Source: Diabrotica undecimpunctata (taxonomy: Eukaryota; Arthropoda; Insecta; Coleoptera; Chrysomelidae). Taken from it: a stretch of DNA of 64,000 bases. Location: the NCBI RefSeq assembly GCF_040954645.1, contig NC_092811.1, positions 119,609,343 to 119,673,342 on the forward strand, given 5' to 3'. How positions within the stretch are numbered: position 1 is the first letter of the stretch; every line of letters starts with the position of its first letter. Position numbers and translations under genes: made by a program. This document shows, piece after piece, positions 48,523 to 59,885 of this stretch. The notes under the pieces are model-generated. The model was not told the origin of the DNA. It searched no databases and was given only the letters and a program-made list of their open reading frames with translations.

Positions 48523-48589
48523 TTTCGTTAACTAACGTGTAAAACATTCCTTTATTTTTTCATTCATTTACTATAGGATGTATCCAATA
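48358..48589 (+). repeat. 232-bp target-site duplication, downstream copy
   Basis: Second copy of 45217-45448; it then continues into sequence (CCTTCTTCTTTG) that must originally have followed the target. Confidence 0.9.
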
Positions 48590-48836
48590 CCTTCTTCTTT
48601 GATCTGATATGAAGTAAAGTTACACTTATTAGGAAAAACAAATCGTCGTCACTTTCACTAGATGATTCTAGAGACATCATCATACCATTCTACGTTCAAA
48701 GCTCGACTAAATTTGACAACAACGAATACAATGGCAAAACTACTGCCACTTTTAAACCGCCTCATGTGTGTTAAGCCGCGCGGCAGCCGACGAGGCGCAG
48801 ACGCGGCGCAAGCTGCCCTGTCTGTGTTTAACCTTA

Positions 48837-50470
48837 GAGGGGTGTAGAAGTTTTAAAAAGCGTTATGTTATGTTAAAAAAATGTGATATGATAAAAATAC
48901 TATATAATAATATTTATACATATAAGAAACTAAACATTTTTTTCAAACAACTGGGCTGTTTAATTTCGTTTCAACCTCACTTTTGGATTGATCTTGTTTA
49001 GATCGTTTGCTGTATGTATTAAGCGCATATAATAAGCACATATATGATGGATTCCATCAATAAGCCCTCTTCCTGTTGATGAATGCATATTTCAAGTAAC
49101 GAAATCATAAATCACACATCCGTTAATTTGCCCAGATAGCCATTCAGTACGAACAAGGAACTCGATGATTTTGTGGTTAAGCGGTAGAATATGAGCCGTG
49201 CTTTTGAGGCGTTATTAATCGATCACGTCATAGATTTATGGCATCAACTAATTGTCTTTAAAATTTACGTTCATATCAATATTTCAATCTCCGCTCCAAA
49301 ATCAAAACCCATTGAAATATTAACGCAGCCAAATTTATCATCGACATAAATCTATATTGCAGGGTTCGTTATATTTTTTTTTCCAGATTATAATGACGTA
49401 GTGATATAGTAAATTCTTCGTATTAATTTATACAGAGTGGACCAAAAGTCTGGAAACGCCTCGGTATTTGTTAAATGGCTTATTTTTACAGAAAAAGACT
49501 GAATGTGCTCCGGACGAATTGCCTGACCTCTTTAGAAAATGCATTAGAGGTTGATTGTTTTCCGCGTAAATCTCTAGGTGATTTTTCCTGCTCTGGCAGA
49601 TTTTAAAGTTTTTTATTTGGGTTTGTGTCTCTCACCTTGTCGAGGACGACGATGCTTAATACATCAATAATGTTCTGTAGAAAGATGTCTTGTTCGTCTT
49701 TGGATTGAAGAAAATAGAACTGTTGATAAATTTGCAATTTATCATCATCACTGAACTTCTCACATCATTGTAGCCTACAAATAAAGTAATATTGTTAGAT
49801 TTTTATTGTAAAAATATATTACAGAAATTAACTGTTACTTTTCTGGAACTTGCTTTCTTCGTAATACTGTAGTCGTATTTCGAAGGATCACTTTTCTTTC
49901 ACGTGTTTCACTATTGTCCTCCATTTTTAATAAGAACGTGATATGACGTAAGAAAACAAACAACAAACTAAAACAGACAACTCACGACGTGGTGACGATA
50001 TACTTGAGGCGCTTGCTTCGAAATCCCACCATCGCTATATCTTAGACGCTAGGCGTAAAGGAAACATGTCACCGACGGTCACATGTCACTCCGGTTTAAT
50101 TGAGTTCAACAAAGCCAAACTATTGACTTAATAAACTGCTTCTCTATTAAGATGTCGATGTAATTAAAGGTGTTTGCCTATCATTTAGATCTGATACGAT
50201 GCATCCGTATCTCAATCCTGTCATTTACACAACTCAATTTGTAATCAGTGAACGATGATTCTTAACAACAACTGAATACTGCAGACTATGTTTAATTAAT
50301 GGGTAATTTCGCATATATAACTACGATTTCATTGTCTTGTGTAAAGGTATTGATTGCCATACATTTACCAGAAACACATCTTAGTGGGAATTTCAACTAG
50401 ACGTAATCTGATTATGTGTTGATTTCACAGATGGGAGAAAATATTTTCTTATATCTACTAGAGTTCGTTC
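48837..50470. other. Gene-poor stretch
   Basis: No supported gene. Near 49435 ACAGAGTGGACCAAAAGTCT resembles the ends of some insect mariner-type MITEs, but no partner end was found. Confidence 0.4.
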
Positions 50471-50479
50471 GTTTAGAAG

Positions 50480-51870
50480 TTGGTTTTTTGCTTTAGATAC
50501 TTCAAATAAAACATTCAACAATATACTTAAAAGTTTAATAGTTTCTTCAACTGTACATTTTAAACCTTAATCATTTAATAAAACTGATTGCGGAACAGCC
50601 CCAGAGGTAGTACTTAATTCGTCTCTCTGATACAGTACTTGTAATTCAGTTTTAAGCCGAGTTTTGTTTAAAAATAAAAATTGTCTGCATGTTTCATTAA
50701 AAAATGATTCGGGGATCTGATGCTGATAAGCATAAAATTTTCGATTTAAATAAATTCGCAACTAAATGTCCGGAGAAGGTAAACCTTGTTTTTATTTGTA
50801 GTGTTATGTTTTTATTATTCTTCTAATTTATTGTTTTCATTTATTTATTAAAGGTTCTATTTATAACACTTACAAATTTATTAAAGTCTTTATTACTAAT
50901 TTATCTTACACGAACAATTATACAATTTATTATAATACGGGCGTTACATTTTAAAATACGCGGCGCGATCTTCAAAAATTAACTGTTCTCCTTAAATGAA
51001 ATGTCCCATTTATATATATAAAATGCCGTTATCTAGAAGGATCGATGACCTTCTCCATTAGAACCCATCGAATAGACGAGAACGTCCCTCAAGGACTGGT
51101 CTTTCGGCGAATTTACTAGAAATTCGTCGACGGCTGAAACTGGTTTTTTAACTGAGCGCCGAAATAACTAGAACAGAAAAGATATTAGCAATAAATATGT
51201 TTACAGTTTTGAGTCATATGACACGTCATTATTTATCGTAACAGTAGCAAAACTGCGTCGCATATCTCTAAGGCTTCCCGTTTTCTGCTGGCCCTGCCCT
51301 CTTCTTGGTTCATCATTATCATTATCCGTTTGTCTCTGTGACGTGTTTATTTCTTCTTGAATGTTATCAATACTGACGTCCATTTGCTCCCTTATACCAT
51401 GAATTGCTGCTTCAAAATTCTCCAAATCTTTTTTCACTTGAACAGAATCAGTGCATAATTGATGAAAAATAATTTCGACGTGAGGTATTATTTTATTAAA
51501 AATAAATAACCAAAATACAAAATGTTTATCCTGGAGCTTTAATTTATAACCATTTGCTTGATTAATGGATGACAAATCAAGTGAAGTACTTTGTATACTG
51601 TCCATAACTACAAGGAGGGTCTTTTCTATTTTCATGAACAGTATGAACACCCCGTGATTGAAAATTTCAACGTGTATGGAAAGATTTTGGCATTCTTTAA
51701 AACTATAACTAATTAAAATTCACCGGCAACGTCTGTCGTTTCATCGGCAATCACTGCAACATAAAGAGAATTTTCAATTTATTTCTTAATTTCCTCGTGG
51801 TAAACATCCAATATGCACTCAAGGAGTTTATTTTGGGTTGTTTTTGAGGTACCTTTAAAAGATTTCTAAC
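50480..51870 (-). pseudogene. hAT transposase relic (ZMYM1/DUF4371-like)
   Basis: Minus-strand order: NKLLECILDVYHEEIKK, stop, IENSLYVAVIADETTDVAG (51860-51720; the DETTD is the first catalytic region), then DKHFVFWLFIFNKIIPHVEI and DSVQVKKDLENFEAAIHGIR (51550-51370), then SFFNETCRQFLFLNKTRLKT, ELQVLYQRDELSTTSGAVPQ (50710-50590) and VEETIKLLSILLNVLFE (50550-50490). These are collinear with hAT transposases of the DUF4371 type. The stretch 50762-51200 between the last two blocks contains unrelated AT-rich DNA, perhaps another insertion. Confidence 0.75.
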
Positions 51871-52925
51871 TTTGAATATGAACCTTAAAGTCGTTGTCCA
51901 ATTCGGCGCTAAAATTGACCAGCCAGTAAAATCTTTCTCTTTTCATAGGAGCCGCTATGATATTGACACCAGCAGGTTATCCGCTCCGCAGTGGGTTGCT
52001 AGTATCGGTTGTGAGAATTGTATTGCTCACACAGTTGCCAGATTTCATATAATTTATGAAGATAAAAAAAAATACACACAAAATAATTAATAGGCATTAG
52101 GATGTTTTAAAGATACAACGTTATGTTTCTGCATAGTTAGCAAGGTAGTTCCATGGCTATATAGCGGGCCGCCACTGTGATAGAACGATTCATTATATAC
52201 AAAAAGTGCTAATAAACATTTTTGTTCAAAATTATCTCGTCCATATTCCTCAGATACAGATGCTTGGTATACCGCTGGTTTTGGTTCCCCCCACTACGAG
52301 AAGGGTTAGGGAGAAACCCTGGGGGGTAGCACTGGCAAACTTTTTTTGCATATTTTTTGGAGTCTCAAAATTGACATTCTCAGCAAAATTCAGGTTGCTC
52401 GTATGATTTTTAGAGGTTGAGTTGCGTGAGATAGTACACAAAAAAGTTTCAGCACATAAAGACAATCATAATAATTATAATCTTTCTATTTTTTGGATTT
52501 CCTAAAATGAAATACGCAAGTATAAATAAACGTTTAGTACTTTTTCAACCGTGTCTAAAAATTTGGGCCTGCCAATAAATGAGGAAAAACCAAAAAGATC
52601 ATCTAACGCCCAACAACATATCAGTGATCTTAATATTATCTCTAATTAGAACTGAAATCTAATTTCTTATTAAATTATTATGTTCCCTATATTATTTCTA
52701 ATACTTCTATAACAAAAAGCGAGTATTTTGCATGCTATATATTTTTAATTAATTTATCATTGGTCTTGTCCAATTTTACGATGATGATGTCCATTTGACG
52801 TTTTATTTAATATCTCTAAACTTACGAAGCAACCCTCGCAAATATTTTATTTTACAGCTATATAAAAAAATGGACTTAAGAAGAAATAATATCTACATTT
52901 TCTAAGCATCTATTTTTATTTTTAG
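51871..52925. other. Gene-poor stretch
   Basis: No supported gene. The last ~20 bases (CATCTATTTTTATTTTTAG) form a good splice acceptor for the exon at 52926. Confidence 0.4.
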
Positions 52926-53044
52926 GTGATCTTTACCCCGACACAAAAATCCCCGATAACATCACAATTACAGATAAAGGTGTGTATTTGCTAGATGTGA
53001 AACCCCCACCCTTGCCAAATATGTTGTATATAACACCGCATTAA
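52926..53044 (+). CDS. Candidate terminal exon of a host gene
   Basis: After a strong acceptor, 39 residues run to a TAA: (G)DLYPDTKIPDNITITDKG, VYLLDVKPPPLPNMLYITPH. Reading requires two bases to complete the first codon, exactly what the phase-1 donor at 5834 leaves (G plus GT gives Gly). Codon use is balanced and unlike the surrounding AT-rich noise. I do not recognise the protein. Chance phase agreement is one in three, so the link to 5669-5834 is a hypothesis. Confidence 0.45.
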
Positions 53045-53212
53045 GTGTGAATTTTTGTTGAAAAGTTTTGTTTTTTTTATATTGTTAATAAGTTATACGA
53101 ATAACAGAAGTTTACGTTTGAGTTGAATAAGTGTTTTTTCTGCGACCGAAAACTATGACTTATCGGCCGACACGACGATTTTCTGTTTATTGCACATATA
53201 TTTTTCAGGTAA

Positions 53213-53215
<3 letters not shown>

Positions 53216-53294
<79 letters not shown>

Positions 53295-53297
53295 TTT
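53216..53297. repeat. (TA)n microsatellite with TATG interruptions
   Basis: About 80 bases of TA with TATGTATA interruptions; frames through it are not coding. Confidence 0.9.
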
Positions 53298-53314
53298 TTT
53301 TTCTAACGACTCTT

Positions 53315-54615
53315 GGATTTTCTAAAGAAAATAACTCAGTTATTTATGATACTGTAACATCTGGTGACAAAAATACGATGACAGGTACGGCGTCAGGTGT
53401 AACCGACAAAAGGAGAAAGTATTCTAATCATAAGAAAATTGACAGAAGCGTCATTAGAAATCATATAGAGAGTTACAACCCAAGTATTGCTCATTACAGA
53501 AGAGAACATGCACCAAATCGCCGATACCTCCCAAATGATGTGACCATTCAAAGGATGTATGATGACTTTAGACGAAGTGAAAACTTTTGTGACTGTTCTT
53601 ACAATTTATACAGAAAAGTTGTTAATGAACTCAATATATCATTCACGAAACTCGGTCGTGAAGAATGTGTCATGTGCTTTAAGTTTAAAGAACATAATAA
53701 AGACTACAGTCAGGAAAACTTATCATCAGATTGTTTGGTTTGCGTCTGTTGGAACGTTGGAAGAGCCATATTGCAAAAGCTACAGAATCAAGACAATTAT
53801 ATAAAGAGCATACAAAACTACAGTCTTCCAATGACACAATGTTCTTTTGTGCTGATCTTCAAAAAGTCATCATGTTGCCACGCATGACCAAACCTCTCGC
53901 GGTATTGTGGCATGAGGCAATAAGTGGAAGAAAAAAGGAAGACCAGAATGCCTAGAATCCTAAATGCCTTTTACTCGTTTTTTTACCATTTCAAAGATGT
54001 AAAACATATTTGTATTTGGCTGGACAATTGCTCGGCACAAAATAAGAACTGGACTTTCTTTACCTTTTTGGTGTATATTGTTAATTATTGCAAGGAGATT
54101 TCTGTCGACGCCATTGATATTTTTTATTTCGAACCAGGTCTCACTTTTATGGCTGCTGACTCCTTTCACCATCAGGTAGAATTAGCTATGAAGCATAGTG
54201 GAAAAGTGTACGATTTCCAAGATTTTGTTAAGTGTGTTCAGGAAGCAAACTTAGGGAAAGTGGAAACAAAGGATCTTAGTGGTGAGGATCTTTTCGCTTG
54301 GAAAGCCAAGCTACACTTCCAAGCCAAAACTTAAGCATCGTGGCAACGATAGCGTTCCGTATCTTACAGACATTGGAAAAATAATAGTTAAGCGAGACAA
54401 TACAAATCTACTATGTCGTATATTAAACTGATTACCAAGAATCTAATACCAGAGTGCTAAATTTCTTACAAGCTAAATATATCAAGAACTTTCCAATGCC
54501 TGAGAAAACTAAAGCAGTAAAAGGATTTAATAAAGCTAAGAAAAAAGAAATAGTTGAACAATTGGGCCCTCCTATGCCATCTAATCGCCGTGGATTATGG
54601 TTAACCATTCAATAG
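53315..54615 (+). pseudogene. Uncharacterised DDE-like repetitive protein, relic B
   Basis: Collinear blocks in three frames: VIRNHIESYNPSIAHYRREH, NRRYLPNDVTIQRMYDDF (53450-53575), LYRKVVNELNISFTKLGREE, a Cys pair, then WKSHIAKATESRQLYK, FFCADLQKVIMLPRM (53760-53890), WHEAISGRK, IWLDNCSAQNKNWTFFTFL (54010-54070), FEPGLTFMAADSFHHQVE (54130-54180) and a C-terminal LGPPMPSNRRGLWLTI (54570-54610). D in ADLQ, D in LDNC and E in VE could be a DDE-type triad. Frameshifts near 53740 and 53930 and stops after 54334 inactivate it. Same family as 20837-21713. Confidence 0.7.
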
Positions 54616-55174
54616 TCAGAGGAGCCAGATTTATTAAACACTGACTGACGCTGAATTAGTCATAAAACCAATTTTTCCCTTATGTTACTTAGTTTTAAAT
54701 TATTTCATAACTTTTTATTCTTAGATATTACACAGTTCTTAAAAACATAAGTTGTATTTTCAATAAACCTTTTATGTTCAGTATGTATAAAATTAATTAA
54801 TTTTTAAAGTAAAAAGCTTTAACTGCCTATACGAGGGAGTTAGGGCTTCTTAGAATCTGATATGGCAGCATCCAACTTTAAAATAAAAAGCCCTAAATCC
54901 ATTTTTCTCCTAAAAAATTTAAATATTCTTATGTTAACGTTAAAACCATAATTTTAACATTGAAACAAAACCATTTACACATTAAATTCATTTAAAAATA
55001 TCAAAACTGTGATGCTGGAGAAAAAATTGGTTTTCCTTGTCTCTTGTAAAATTTTGTTCTTTGGAGATAGGGCTTTTTAGCGTATGAGGGCAGATTAATT
55101 CATATCGTGTCGATAAACAAGAAAACAGTGGAACCTGTTTAATTTACTAGTTATTGTTGTTGAAAATAAACTAA
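54616..55174. other. Gene-poor stretch
   Basis: No gene seen; AT-rich 3' flank of the preceding relic. Confidence 0.4.
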
Positions 55175-55893
55175 TTATTCATGAACTTCGTCTGCAGGTG
55201 GATGGTTTTCAAAGTTGTCTCGTTCTAAAACTTGTTTAAAATAACTTAATTCTTCAATACTCTTCCAGTTTAAATCATAATGTTTTTCTATCAATTTTCT
55301 AATATCAACTGCTTTTTCTTTTTTTACTTGTAAAGTAAATCTTTGCCTTTTAAAGCACATGGTCTTAAGAGATGTATTTATTAAGACCGGTTTCAACATT
55401 GGGACTCCTGATATATTGCTACAAAGTATGTAATAATGTTACTCGATCTTTACTTGCTTTATATCTACTTGCAGTTTTTTCATCCTTTGCGATGTAAGTA
55501 CGGTTAGGCATTTTTTTCCAATAGAGTCCCGTTTCATCAGCGTTAAATACTTGATTGGCACAATAGTCCCCATCTTCAATAATTTTCGCTAGCTTCTGTG
55601 GAAATATTTTGATATTATGAAATGCATTTCTTTTCATAAACCCGATTGGTGTTTGGTGACTCTGACTGTTTCATTAACTCATAAAACTGAAGAGCTTTTT
55701 CCTGGATTAAATAACCACTTACAGAAATTCTTCTTTGAATTAGTTCCTCAATCCAAATTGCGATGTCTCTTTCGGTTCTTTCTAATAATACATCCCTTGA
55801 GTAAGATGAAAATTTGGCGCTTAATTTTGTAGCAGAAATTATAGATTTTCTTACAGCAACTTCATTCTTCTTAATTGCTCTTACTGATAACAC
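55175..55893 (-). pseudogene. pogo/Tigger (jerky-like) transposase relic
   Basis: Minus strand: a CENP-B-type HTH part (ERTERDIAIWIEELIQRRIS, QEKALQFYELMKQ; 55830-55690), a small deletion, then LAKIIEDGDYCANQVFNADE, TGLYWKKMPNRTYIAKDE, KASKDRVTLL (55580-55430). NADETGLYWK carries the first catalytic Asp of Tigger DDE domains. The region of the second and third acidic residues is replaced: the frame jumps to KPVLINTSLKTMCFKRQR and a Leu-rich tail. At least two frame breaks. Tigger enzymes mobilise elements at TA sites. Confidence 0.8.
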
Positions 55894-56227
55894 GAATCAA
55901 TACACCAATGAATTGTAACACCCCAATGTAATTCTAAGGGGTGTGCAAGCAGTGGCGCACCCAGAATTTGTCTTAGGGGGGGTTTTGAAATTTTTTTATG
56001 CTGCCTCCATGTTGAGTCCCTACAATTTGGGTTTTAGTTTAATTTAAAGTACTAAAGATAGCAGTTCCAAAGATTCAGGTATCTATTATCCTACCTACCA
56101 ACTAAAACCACCCTCTCTTACTTATGCGCAGTTGACTGTCGCACGTACCGTACTCCGAAAGTGGGATGGCCACTGTAAGGCTAACGACATTTTTGGAACA
56201 CTCCCTTCTCTTATCTAGATCTTATCT

Positions 56228-57586
56228 ATTGTTCTGAAGCTATTTTCTTGTGGCATTTTAAAGTAATGACTATTTTAATGGGAACAAGCCAAAATTGAAG
56301 GTTAAAATAAGGTTATTGACGTTTGACATTAATCGAACTTGTAAATACAATACATTTTGAAGGCGGCTATCGCCGTATTCACGTTCTCCTCCGGGAATCC
56401 TCCCGGTGCAAGGCATGCTCCTCCTCCAAACCTGTCGATTCCATCGATCTTCTAATTCCTTCATTTCAAGAGCGTTGAGGTCTACCTCTTTTTTTTCTTC
56501 CAGGGGGCTTCGATTTGTGAAGTTTTTGGGGCCAACAATTGTCAGACATTCTCAATTGATGTCCAAACCATTTTGAACCTCTTCTTTCTATTCTGTCAAT
56601 GACCGTTTCTGTAGCATTCATGTTATTTCTTATAGATTCGTTAGTCTTCCTTTCCTGCCTTGATATTCTAGCACTTCTCAAATAATCCATTTCAACTGTC
56701 AACAATCTTCTCTTCTGGTCTGCATTAATTGTCCATACTTCAGAGCCATAGAACAAAGAACTGATTCAACCATGGTTTGCCCTATTCTTTTTTTTTGTTC
56801 CTTTTGGAAATGTGGTGATCCCACCATAAGGAGTTCAGACATCCTACAATTTTACGTCCCTGATTACTTCGTGTTTAATTTCGGTTTCTCCCAAGCCGTT
56901 CTTAGCAATGAGTGGATCTAAATATTTAAATTTTTTCACTTGTTTGATTTCCATGTCCGCGTCTATCAACACTTCAAACCTTGCATCTGAACTGATAATT
57001 AAGTAAATATTCTGTTTTCTTCATGCTGACTTGTGACCCCCATTTTAAATATTCTCTCTATAGACACTTTATCATAAATTCTAGATCATAAGAATCTTGA
57101 GCTAGGATGACTTGGTCATCCGCAAAGTTTAGGGAGAACAGTACGTCATTTCCTATGGGGATTCCCATTCCCTGGCAGTAGTTTTTCCAATTTTGGAGGG
57201 CTTCCTCAATATATAAATTAAACAGTAAGGGTGACATACTGCATCCTTGTTTTAGTCCTTTAGTTTCTTTTATTGGCTCTGATAGTCTATATCCGATTTT
57301 TAGGTAAGTAGTGTTATCCCTGTATACTTCTGTGATTATTCCTAAAAGGTATGGACTAATGTCGAGTTGTTGTTAAGCTTGCCACAATTTAAGTCTTGGA
57401 ACTGTATTATACGCCTATTCTGGGTCGATGAAGGCTAGATGTACTTCTGTACCAACCGCTATTCTTTTTTATATTAATTGTTGGAGTATAAACAAGTTAT
57501 CAGTGCAAGATCAAAGATCAAAAATTCAAACGTCAATAAACTTATTTTAACCTTCAATTGCGACTTATTCCCATTAAAATAGTAAT
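56228..57586 (-). mobile_element. Nested composite: RT remnant between inverted Penelope-like repeats
   Basis: A 12-bp direct repeat TAGATCTTATCT (56216-56227 and 57587-57598) brackets 1.36 kb. Near each end is the same ~60-bp segment in opposite orientation (TACTATTTTAATGGGAA, AATTGAAGGTTAAAATAAG, TTATTGACGTTTGA), the repeat also cut by the RTE element at 1184. Between them is a reverse-strand RTE-like RT remnant. The order of insertion is not resolved. Confidence 0.6.
56466..57480 (-). pseudogene. RTE-like reverse transcriptase remnant
   Basis: Minus strand: GTEVHLAFIDPE-AYNTVPR (palm A, with a stop), IGYRLSEPIKETKGLKQGCS, SPLLFNLYIEEALQNW, GMGIPIGNDVLFSLNFADDQ (palm C, 57120), a ~240-bp decayed stretch, then FYGSEVWTINADQKRRL, WFGHQLRMSDN and KKRGRPQRS (56750-56470). 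No endonuclease. It is related to the copy at 31200-33200 (same GMGIP...FADDQ and RGRP tail). Confidence 0.75.
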
Positions 57587-57639
57587 TAGATCTTATCTCT
57601 GTCATTAGCCCGGTTGGTATTTCTCTTCTTCTTCTTTAT

Positions 57640-57995
57640 TTTTAATGACTGCTTGGATGTAATTGTGAACACTATTCCATCCCTCCGTATTTCCCGTCAT
57701 CTTTACGATCATCTCTTACAGTCACAGGGTTCATACCTATTTCTTTATACATTCTGTTTCTCTCCACTGTACATCTATTACACTCCAGCATTGTGTGAGT
57801 AACAGTGTCGGAATATTCGCAGTATAGGCATTTATCTGCATCTGTCTTTCTGAACCTATGAAGATACGCCCTAAAACAGACAATCTACCCAGTCCCTTAG
57901 GCTCGGGATCAGCATCTTTGTTCACTGAGCAACATCTTCCTTGTTGTTCCACTCTTCTTGCCATTTTTCCATTGATCTTTCCCTTTCTTTTTTTT
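57640..57995 (-). pseudogene. C-terminal fragment of another non-LTR element (R1/I-like)
   Basis: Minus strand shows ARRVEQQGRCCSVNKDADPE (one frame) and then, in another frame, DKCLYCEYSDTVTHTMLEC followed by TVERNRMYKEIG. C-x2-C-x8-H-x4-C is the zinc-finger-like motif at the C-terminus of R1, I and related non-LTR proteins, distinct from RTE. Only this tail survives. Confidence 0.55.
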
Positions 57996-58479
57996 ATAGC
58001 TGTTTTCAAATGCTTTCTTCTCCCATAGAGATGTCTCTTTTCTTTTCTACTGCTCTAACACATGCAGAGGAACACAACCCGTGATAGTCCACAAGGCCGC
58101 CGCAGATACAGTCCTGTAGGCGCATGCTACTCGCAACAGACTCGTTCTGTCTAATTTTGTATAAGCCTAATATTAGGTATCTATATCTAAATATAATGAA
58201 AAATATTATTAATTATTGCGTATTTATACAATAATTATTGTGTTCTACATATTTAAAGTGGTAATTTAATTATTCAATCAGCGTTTTGGATTTTTTGTAT
58301 TGTGTGTGAAAGACAAGTTACATTTTTCTACTATTCTTTATATATTGTTTACTTTATATGCCCTGGGGGGGGGGGGTTAACCCCCAAAACCCCCCCCTGG
58401 GTGCGCCACAGTGTGCAAGTCTCTCACACTGGGTTAATCAAATTGCTTGCTTGATCAATTTCTCAAGTGAACAATATCG

Positions 58480-58690
58480 AAAAAGAAACTTAGTTATAAC
58501 TATCATGACATACACCGCTGAAACGAGACCAAAACTAGCATAACAAGAAGATTCCTAGAAACAAGTGAAAGGAAAATTCTGAGATGAGTTGGAATGACAA
58601 CATTCTAATAGGAGAAGCTACAATATTTAAAAAAAAAGGAATATGCCTAGATAAAAGAACAAGAAGAATTTGTGGTTAATTCCCAACTAG
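58480..58690 (+). pseudogene. Non-LTR reverse transcriptase fragment
   Basis: Plus strand reads LVITIMTYTAETRPKLA, then in other frames RRFLETSERKILR and GICLDKRTRRICG. MTYTAETRP is the connection motif also seen in the fragment at 42250-42600. Very decayed. Confidence 0.5.
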
Positions 58691-59095
58691 TTATTTGATA
58701 AAACCTGAGAAGCTATAAGAGTCTCTGAACAATATTATCTCTTTTTATACAAAAATTGTATTCTTTGAAGGTTACTCATATCACATACAATTCCAGAAAT
58801 TTAGAAATTCTCATTTCGTCGATTCACATATACAAAACAGTCGGTTCTATTTATTTCTGCCGGTGTCGTTTTTATTTTTAAACACATTGCAATACTATAT
58901 CTCCTCTGTTTATTTATAAATTTCCCAAGCTAATGATCCAAGAACGCACGCATTAAAAAACATTTACTTCAAATTTTTATTTCGAACACTTTATAACATT
59001 TTTAATAGAAAAAAAAGATTACTATTAAATACATTATAGTATATACAGGGTACACCAAACCTCCGGTTTTCTTTTGTTACGGCTAAACTATGGAA
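58691..59095. other. Gene-poor stretch
   Basis: No gene. At 59041 ATATACAGGGT matches, in inverse orientation, ACCCTGTATAT near 60399-60409, outside the Tc1 ends, so an older MITE may enclose the Tc1 element. Confidence 0.4.
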
Positions 59096-59288
59096 TACAG
59101 TGCCGGCAAAAAAATATCTTTACACAGTGAATAAAACAGATAAATCAGGATAATTGTTATATTAATTTTACAAATTAATACTTTGTCATATCACCCTTGT
59201 AGTCGATGACAAGCTGGATTCTCTTGGGCATGGATTGAACAAGGTTCAAGAAATATTCTTCTTCCATGGTTACCCACAACCTCTTCAA

Positions 59289-59588
59289 CTACTCTTTCAG
59301 CTGATTTATGTTGCTCGGTCGACACTCTTGAACCATATTTTTCATCATTTTCCATGCGTTCTCGATGGCATTAAGGTTGGACAAGTTACCTGGCCATTTC
59401 AATACGTTGATGTTGTGATCATTCAAGAACTTTGACATTGTCTTGGCCTTGTGAGCAGGGGCACCATCGTCCATAAAGAATTCACATTCGTGAATTTCCC
59501 ACAAGTTCAATAAATGTTCTAGAACAGTCACACAGTTGCTTGCCCTCATTGTAACACTCTTAGGCAAAATAGATCTACCATTGACCAA
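59289..59588 (-). pseudogene. Tc1-like transposase, C-terminal catalytic part
   Basis: ILPKSVTMRASNCVTVLEHL, FFMDDGAPAHKAK (second catalytic Asp), then VLKWPGNLSNLNAIENAWKM (the Glu of the DDE triad about 34 residues later, as usual for Tc1). The frame is open to 59289. The first Asp is lost with the deleted middle. Confidence 0.85.
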
Positions 59589-59589
59589 C

Positions 59590-59885
59590 TATTTACAGTT
59601 AAAAATACTAGCCAAAGCATGGGAATATGACATGGACATTTACAATCTCTTTGTAGGTTTCAAACAAGCCTATGATTCAATAGATAGAACAATTCTACCT
59701 AATATATTGGAAGAACTTGGCATACCATCAAAATCAATACGACTAGTGCAAATGAGAATGACAGAAACAGAAGCACATGTATGTATTCAGGGACGTATCA
59801 CTGATGCGTTTACGATTACGCAAGGACTGAAACAAGGCGACGAACTGGCTCCAACGCTCTTTAATCTTGTTCTTGAATATGTACA
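59590..59885 (+). pseudogene. RTE-like reverse transcriptase fragment lodged in the Tc1 element
   Basis: An open stretch: NLFVGFKQAYDSIDRTILPN (palm A), IPSKSIRLVQMRMTETEAHV, GLKQGDELAPTLFNLVLEYV (motif B), stopping before FADD. It has neither RTE end, no tail and no target duplication, so it did not arrive by normal retrotransposition of this piece. Closest to the remnant at 17606-19352 (similar IFIDFKQTYDSINR and IPKKLAAVTQM). Confidence 0.8.

Larger units (their letters stand above)
44944..48833 (+). mobile_element. Harbinger-type element carrying a MADF exon, split by an RTE element
   Basis: A 19-bp perfect inverted repeat, GGTTAAACACAGACAGGGC, marks both ends (44944-44962 and 48815-48833), flanked by TTA on each side (44941-44943 and 48834-48836). 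A second GC-rich block (TCGGC-GCCGCGCGGC) is also inverted near both ends. Removing the RTE insertion and one copy of its 232-bp duplication leaves about 750 bp. TTA duplications and an embedded MADF exon fit PIF/Harbinger elements, whose second gene is a Myb/MADF DNA-binding protein; the nuclease gene is missing. Confidence 0.8.
55950..58411. mobile_element. hAT-type element filled with other insertions
   Basis: Ends CAGTGGCGCACC (55950) and GGTGCGCCACAG (58400-58411) are inverted with one mismatch and lie inside an exact 8-bp duplication TGTGCAAG (55942-55949 and 58412-58419). 8-bp duplications and CAGTGGCG ends are typical of hAT. Poly-G/poly-C tracts adjoin both ends. The interior holds no hAT transposase but a nested element (56228-57586) and an R1-like fragment. 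Confidence 0.75.

Noticed and set aside
50800..50956. TGTAACGCCCGTATT on the minus strand, resembling an LTR start
   Set aside because: No matching second end or target duplication could be found within the hAT relic.
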